A DNA stretch of 64,000 bases from Cunninghamia lanceolata. Lineage: Eukaryota > Streptophyta > Pinopsida > Cupressales > Cupressaceae. The stretch covers positions 124,001 through 188,000 of the forward strand of contig BSBN01000844.1 of the NCBI GenBank assembly GCA_027924645.1. Reading direction: 5' to 3'. The notes beneath the pieces were generated by a model that was not told the origin of the DNA, searched no databases, and was given only the letters and a program-made list of their open reading frames with translations. Positions 61,086 to 64,000 of this stretch are shown here, one piece after another (position 1 is the stretch's first letter; every line of letters starts with the position of its first letter). The translations under genes were made by a program, and so were the position numbers.

Positions 61086-63229
61086 TCCTATGCCTTGTGA
61101 GTGTCTTATAGGTGAGTTTTCACCTCATCCCTTTGTGTTTCGTCTAGTGCACCTCCTAGAAGCCTTCTAGAGGTCTCCCGATCCCTCTCCTGCTTTCCAT
61201 TTTCAGTTTTAACCTTCCTATCCAAATCTCCCCCTATTATTTCTAGATCTCCCTGGGAGATCTTGCAGACGCAAGTGGAGATTTGCATTCTTCCTCATGA
61301 TTGACCTATTTCTTGATTTAAAAATCATCTTTTTCCTCCCTCTTTCCTTCTGCCACCCTAATTTCTACATTTTGCCCTGTTTCATCCCAGATCTCCCCAG
61401 GAAACCCATGGCCACCCCTGGGGTAACCCATGATCTCCCTGGGTTAGCCTGTCTGATGAAAGTGGTGACCCTGCCATCTTTTGTCCTGCGAAAAAATTAA
61501 AGTTTCTCTCACATTTTTGCTCCGTTTTCACCCGTTTTTCTTTTTGTTTGCATGATTTTTGATCCTTAATATAGAGTTAACTATTTCATGCACCCACACA
61601 TGCATAATTAGATCTATTTAACTCACTAATCAATCTCATGCATTTCTCCTATCTCCTTTTCTTCTTTAGTGATAAGCTATCATTGCTTCATCACTCTCCT
61701 TCTTGCTGAGTTCACTGGGCAATCAACCTTGTTAACTCCCCAATCTATTCTTCTTAACTCATCAATCAAATGAGTTAACTCTTCAATCCAATCCCTTCTT
61801 CAAACCTATAAATGCCCCCCTCCCTCAAGCACAAAAGGAGGCAAATTCATTATGTACTAGCTCTTGCCAAGTTTGCTCTCCAATCTAGCATCCATATGTT
61901 CATACAGGACATAAGTGCCTTTTACTTTGATTTTTCAGACAAGAAGCACCACGCTACTCAATTTTTCAGCCATTGTGCTAAATTCAAAGCTCACATTGAG
62001 CTCACACAAGCTTCACAAAAGATTCTCTTTGCTTCTTTGGGTGATTTTGTCATTGAGAGAACCAACTGCTGTCACAAAAGGATTCGAGGTTGCCTACACA
62101 AGGATCACTAAGGGATAGTGGAGTCTTCAAATCTTCATCTATTCAAGTTATTTTATTGCTTTCATAGTAATTAGACAATCATCTTTCTCTTGGAAATAGT
62201 AACATGCTTGCTTTTTTCCTTGATAGATTAGATCTTGTATGCTAGATTAATTGTTTTTGCATTCTTAGATCTATTTTGTTAGAAAAAGAACCTTTCCTTT
62301 TTATTAGATTAAATTGCATTGAAAACACCAAAAACCCACAAAAACATAGATTACACATTGCATTTGAAAAGACATATAGGATTGCATACATATTTCTTTC
62401 ATAGATTAGAAGCATTTTCCTTTCCAAAAATACTCTAAAAAATACCAAAAAGACACATTGCATGTCATTTAGTTTGCATCCATATAAATTAGACAACATC
62501 AAAAACCCTCAATTCCATCATGAGGTAAATATAGTTCAAGAGACCTTAAACAAACCCTTGATTTCATCACAAGGTACAAACAAAGTCAAAACACAAGTCA
62601 AAGCCTAGGTCGGCAAACCCTAGGTCAAAACCCTAGATCTAGTTAGAGTTAGAAATCACATGATTTCCTCTCCTGTTTCACGCATGTGTTTAGGAGTGAG
62701 GGGAGAGTGGGTGAGAGATGTCCAAGATGAGATCGAGGAGATCCATCTGCGACCATAGCAATAGGCATGCATTCCACCACAAGAGGATCTATTTGTTCTC
62801 TTATTGATTGAGGAATGTAGGCAATTACGATTACATAGAGCATTTCTCAGAGACATAGAAACAAGAGAAAACATCAAAAAGAACAACCGTTTACCCACCC
62901 AAAGGTGGAATTCAAGGAATCTAAATAGAAGAAGAGAGACTAGTGACCCTTTGGGTCATAGGGTTATCTCAACCACCACAATAATTGAACAGAACATACA
63001 AAACGCACAACAACAAAGGCCACAAAACTTGCTGACCCCCCTTTGCGAAGTCCAGCTCTCCAATGAGCCAGACCCCTGCCATGTATCATCTCCTCTTGAC
63101 TAGCTAATTCTACGTGAGTGAGAGTGACATGGCGGATCGCCCTGTGGCAAGGAGGGAAAGGGTCCATGTGTGTGCCAAGATCTGACCCGACAACCTTCAG
63201 GAAACCAGAGTCACGATTTCAAGCGTACA
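61086..63229 (+). other. Right part of insert F, non-coding
   Basis: No supported gene. It contains the plus-strand TATA box at 61807-61813 (ACCTATAAATGCCCC) and pyrimidine-rich DNA. Short open frames on both strands (up to 99 codons) have no family features. Confidence 0.5.
61807..61813 (+). promoter_or_regulatory. TATA box of insert F
   Basis: TATAAAT in the context ACCTATAAATGCCCCCC, the kind of core promoter seen in plant LTRs, on the strand opposite to the surrounding elements. Confidence 0.5.
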
Positions 63230-63234
63230 ATTCC

Positions 63235-63720
63235 CACACACTTCTCCTTCCATACACCTTATATCAAAGGGGTACACCACTTATTCTCATCCCTTACAAC
63301 CTCAGCTGCAAGATCTTCTCTTTCCTCTTGATCCTTTTGTACAAGGATCTCTTCATCTTCTTGTTCATTTTTCTTATCTATTGTAACATCATCAAGATCT
63401 ATCACTGCAACCACATCCTCTACAACTACAATCTCTTCTACAACTTTCTCTTCTTCATCTTCATTGCTCACTTCTTTTTTGTTTTCAGTCATTTTTGCAT
63501 CCAATTCCACTTTTTCACTCTGTTCTTTCATTCCTTCATCATGGCATGTCTTCACTGCAAACTCATCACTCTTGTCTTCATCATGTTTAACAACTTCACC
63601 ATGCTAAAATGCTTCCAATTTACCCAATTTCTTATCCAATCTCTCATATACACCTACCATCACGTCAAGGATCTTCTTCCTTTGGTACTACCTCCATCCT
63701 TCCAATATCATGGGTTTCCA
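63235..63720 (-). pseudogene. Element E Glu-rich ORF, N-terminal part
   Basis: The open part (63555-63259) has TCHDEGMKEQSEKVELDAK, EDEEEKVVEEIVVVEDVVAV and KNEQEDEEILVQKDQEERED. CHDEGMKEQSEK echoes CHEEGMEKESEK at about 53160, so the protein is built of related modules. The frame ends in a stop just before F and is in register with GTSHIVPKERK on the other side of F. Upstream towards the primer site, stops are frequent. Function is unknown. Confidence 0.55.
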
Positions 63721-63927
63721 TAGGTATATCTTCATCTCATATGTTGCTACAATCTTTCACCATCACTTCTCATGCTCTACAATTTGTAAAGACTATTTCC
63801 TCTGTAACTTCCTAGCTCTCAATTGCTCAGGACTCTTTTCCCACCTGCAACAATCCTTTGATCTCTTCTCAACCACTTCCTCTTCCCACAGGTCCTGGTG
63901 CATACTCTACACACTCAAGATCTTCTT

Positions 63928-63939
63928 GCTCTAATACCA
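63928..63939 (-). promoter_or_regulatory. Element E primer-binding site
   Basis: Minus strand TGGTATTAGAGC, one transition from the initiator-Met site, two bases from the right LTR, as in A. Confidence 0.8.
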
Positions 63940-63941
63940 CT

Positions 63942-64000
63942 TGGTGCAAAGAGGTACTCCCTCCTACCATAAACAAATCACATACACATAGGCAACACTT
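63942..64000 (-). repeat. Element E 5' LTR, first 59 bases (cut by the window end)
   Basis: TGGTGCAAAGAGGTACTCCC ... GGCAACACTT matches 50193 onward with a few changes. The rest lies outside the window. Confidence 0.8.

Larger units (their letters stand above)
53396..63229 (+). mobile_element. Insert F: solo LTR-like element, split by element D
   Basis: F starts TGTAAGC and ends GCGTACA, near-perfect inverted ends. It is bounded by GTTCC/ATTCC and falls inside the acidic frame of E, which is in register on both sides. Without D it is about 2,380 bp (53396-53631 plus 61086-63229). It has a plus-strand TATA box (TATAAAT, 61807-61813). No coding region, primer site or second LTR is present, so a solo LTR is the simplest reading; a non-autonomous TRIM-like element is an alternative. 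Confidence 0.5.
50193..64000 (-). mobile_element. Element E: non-autonomous LTR element with a Glu-rich ORF (runs off the window)
   Basis: The left LTR (50193-51712) and the first 59 bases of the right LTR (63942-64000) are homologous. A primer site precedes the right LTR on the minus strand. With inserts F and D removed, the internal region is about 2.4 kb and encodes only an acidic, repetitive protein relic; I see no gag, protease, RT or integrase. The left flank is TAAAG; the matching TSD would be outside the window. LTR ends resemble those of element A. Confidence 0.75.

Overview
The window looks like a retrotransposon-filled intergenic region of a large-genome seed plant. It is AT-rich, has no confident host gene, and is built mostly of LTR retrotransposons nested inside one another. 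There is also a relic of a plant LINE-type RNase H. A gymnosperm is possible, but the sequence does not prove it. I found no rRNA, tRNA, CRISPR or bacterial-type features. All calls come from reading the sequence by eye; divergence figures are eye counts over short stretches.

Layout. 1-9589: old AT-rich DNA with a 183-bp tandem duplication (632-997), a possible spliced transcript tail (2476-2850), a degenerate repeat array (3029-3790) and the LINE RNase H relic (4824-5095). 9595-45082: element A, a decayed Ty3/gypsy chromovirus on the minus strand (TSD GTATG). It is interrupted by element B (11220-32008, TSD GTTTG), element C (36247-43776, TSD GAAGG) and a 667-bp segment G (35575-36241). 45088-50192: AT-rich DNA without genes but with a 49-bp-arm hairpin. 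From 50193 past the window end: element E, a minus-strand non-autonomous LTR element with a Glu-rich ORF. E is interrupted by a plus-strand solo-LTR-like insert F (53396-63229), which is itself interrupted by the young element D (53632-61080, TSD CTTAA). The nesting order is therefore A, then B, C and G; and E, then F, then D.

B is a 20.8-kb Tat/Ogre-like Ty3/gypsy element with gag, protease, an extra RNase H, RT-RNase H and integrase. Its LTRs are 6.5 and 7.0 kb, and each holds a decayed ORF of about 1,300 codons upstream of the LTR's own TATA box, that is, inside U3. The outer end of this LTR also looks like the 3' end of a second LTR facing the other way, with a TATA box and a tRNA-Arg-like primer site on the opposite strand.

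C and D are two members, one old and one young, of a Copia-type lineage that has a gag with four zinc knuckles and a second ORF of about 1,043 codons but no protease, RT, RNase H or integrase. Their identical layout at very different ages suggests a stable parasitic lineage mobilised in trans. Its second ORF and the LTR ORF of B share the same general design: helical N-terminal domain, low-complexity middle, coiled-coil C-terminus. E shares LTR end sequences with A and may use A-type enzymes. D is the most recent arrival: its LTRs differ at only about five sites, and its two ORFs are each broken by a single in-frame TAG.
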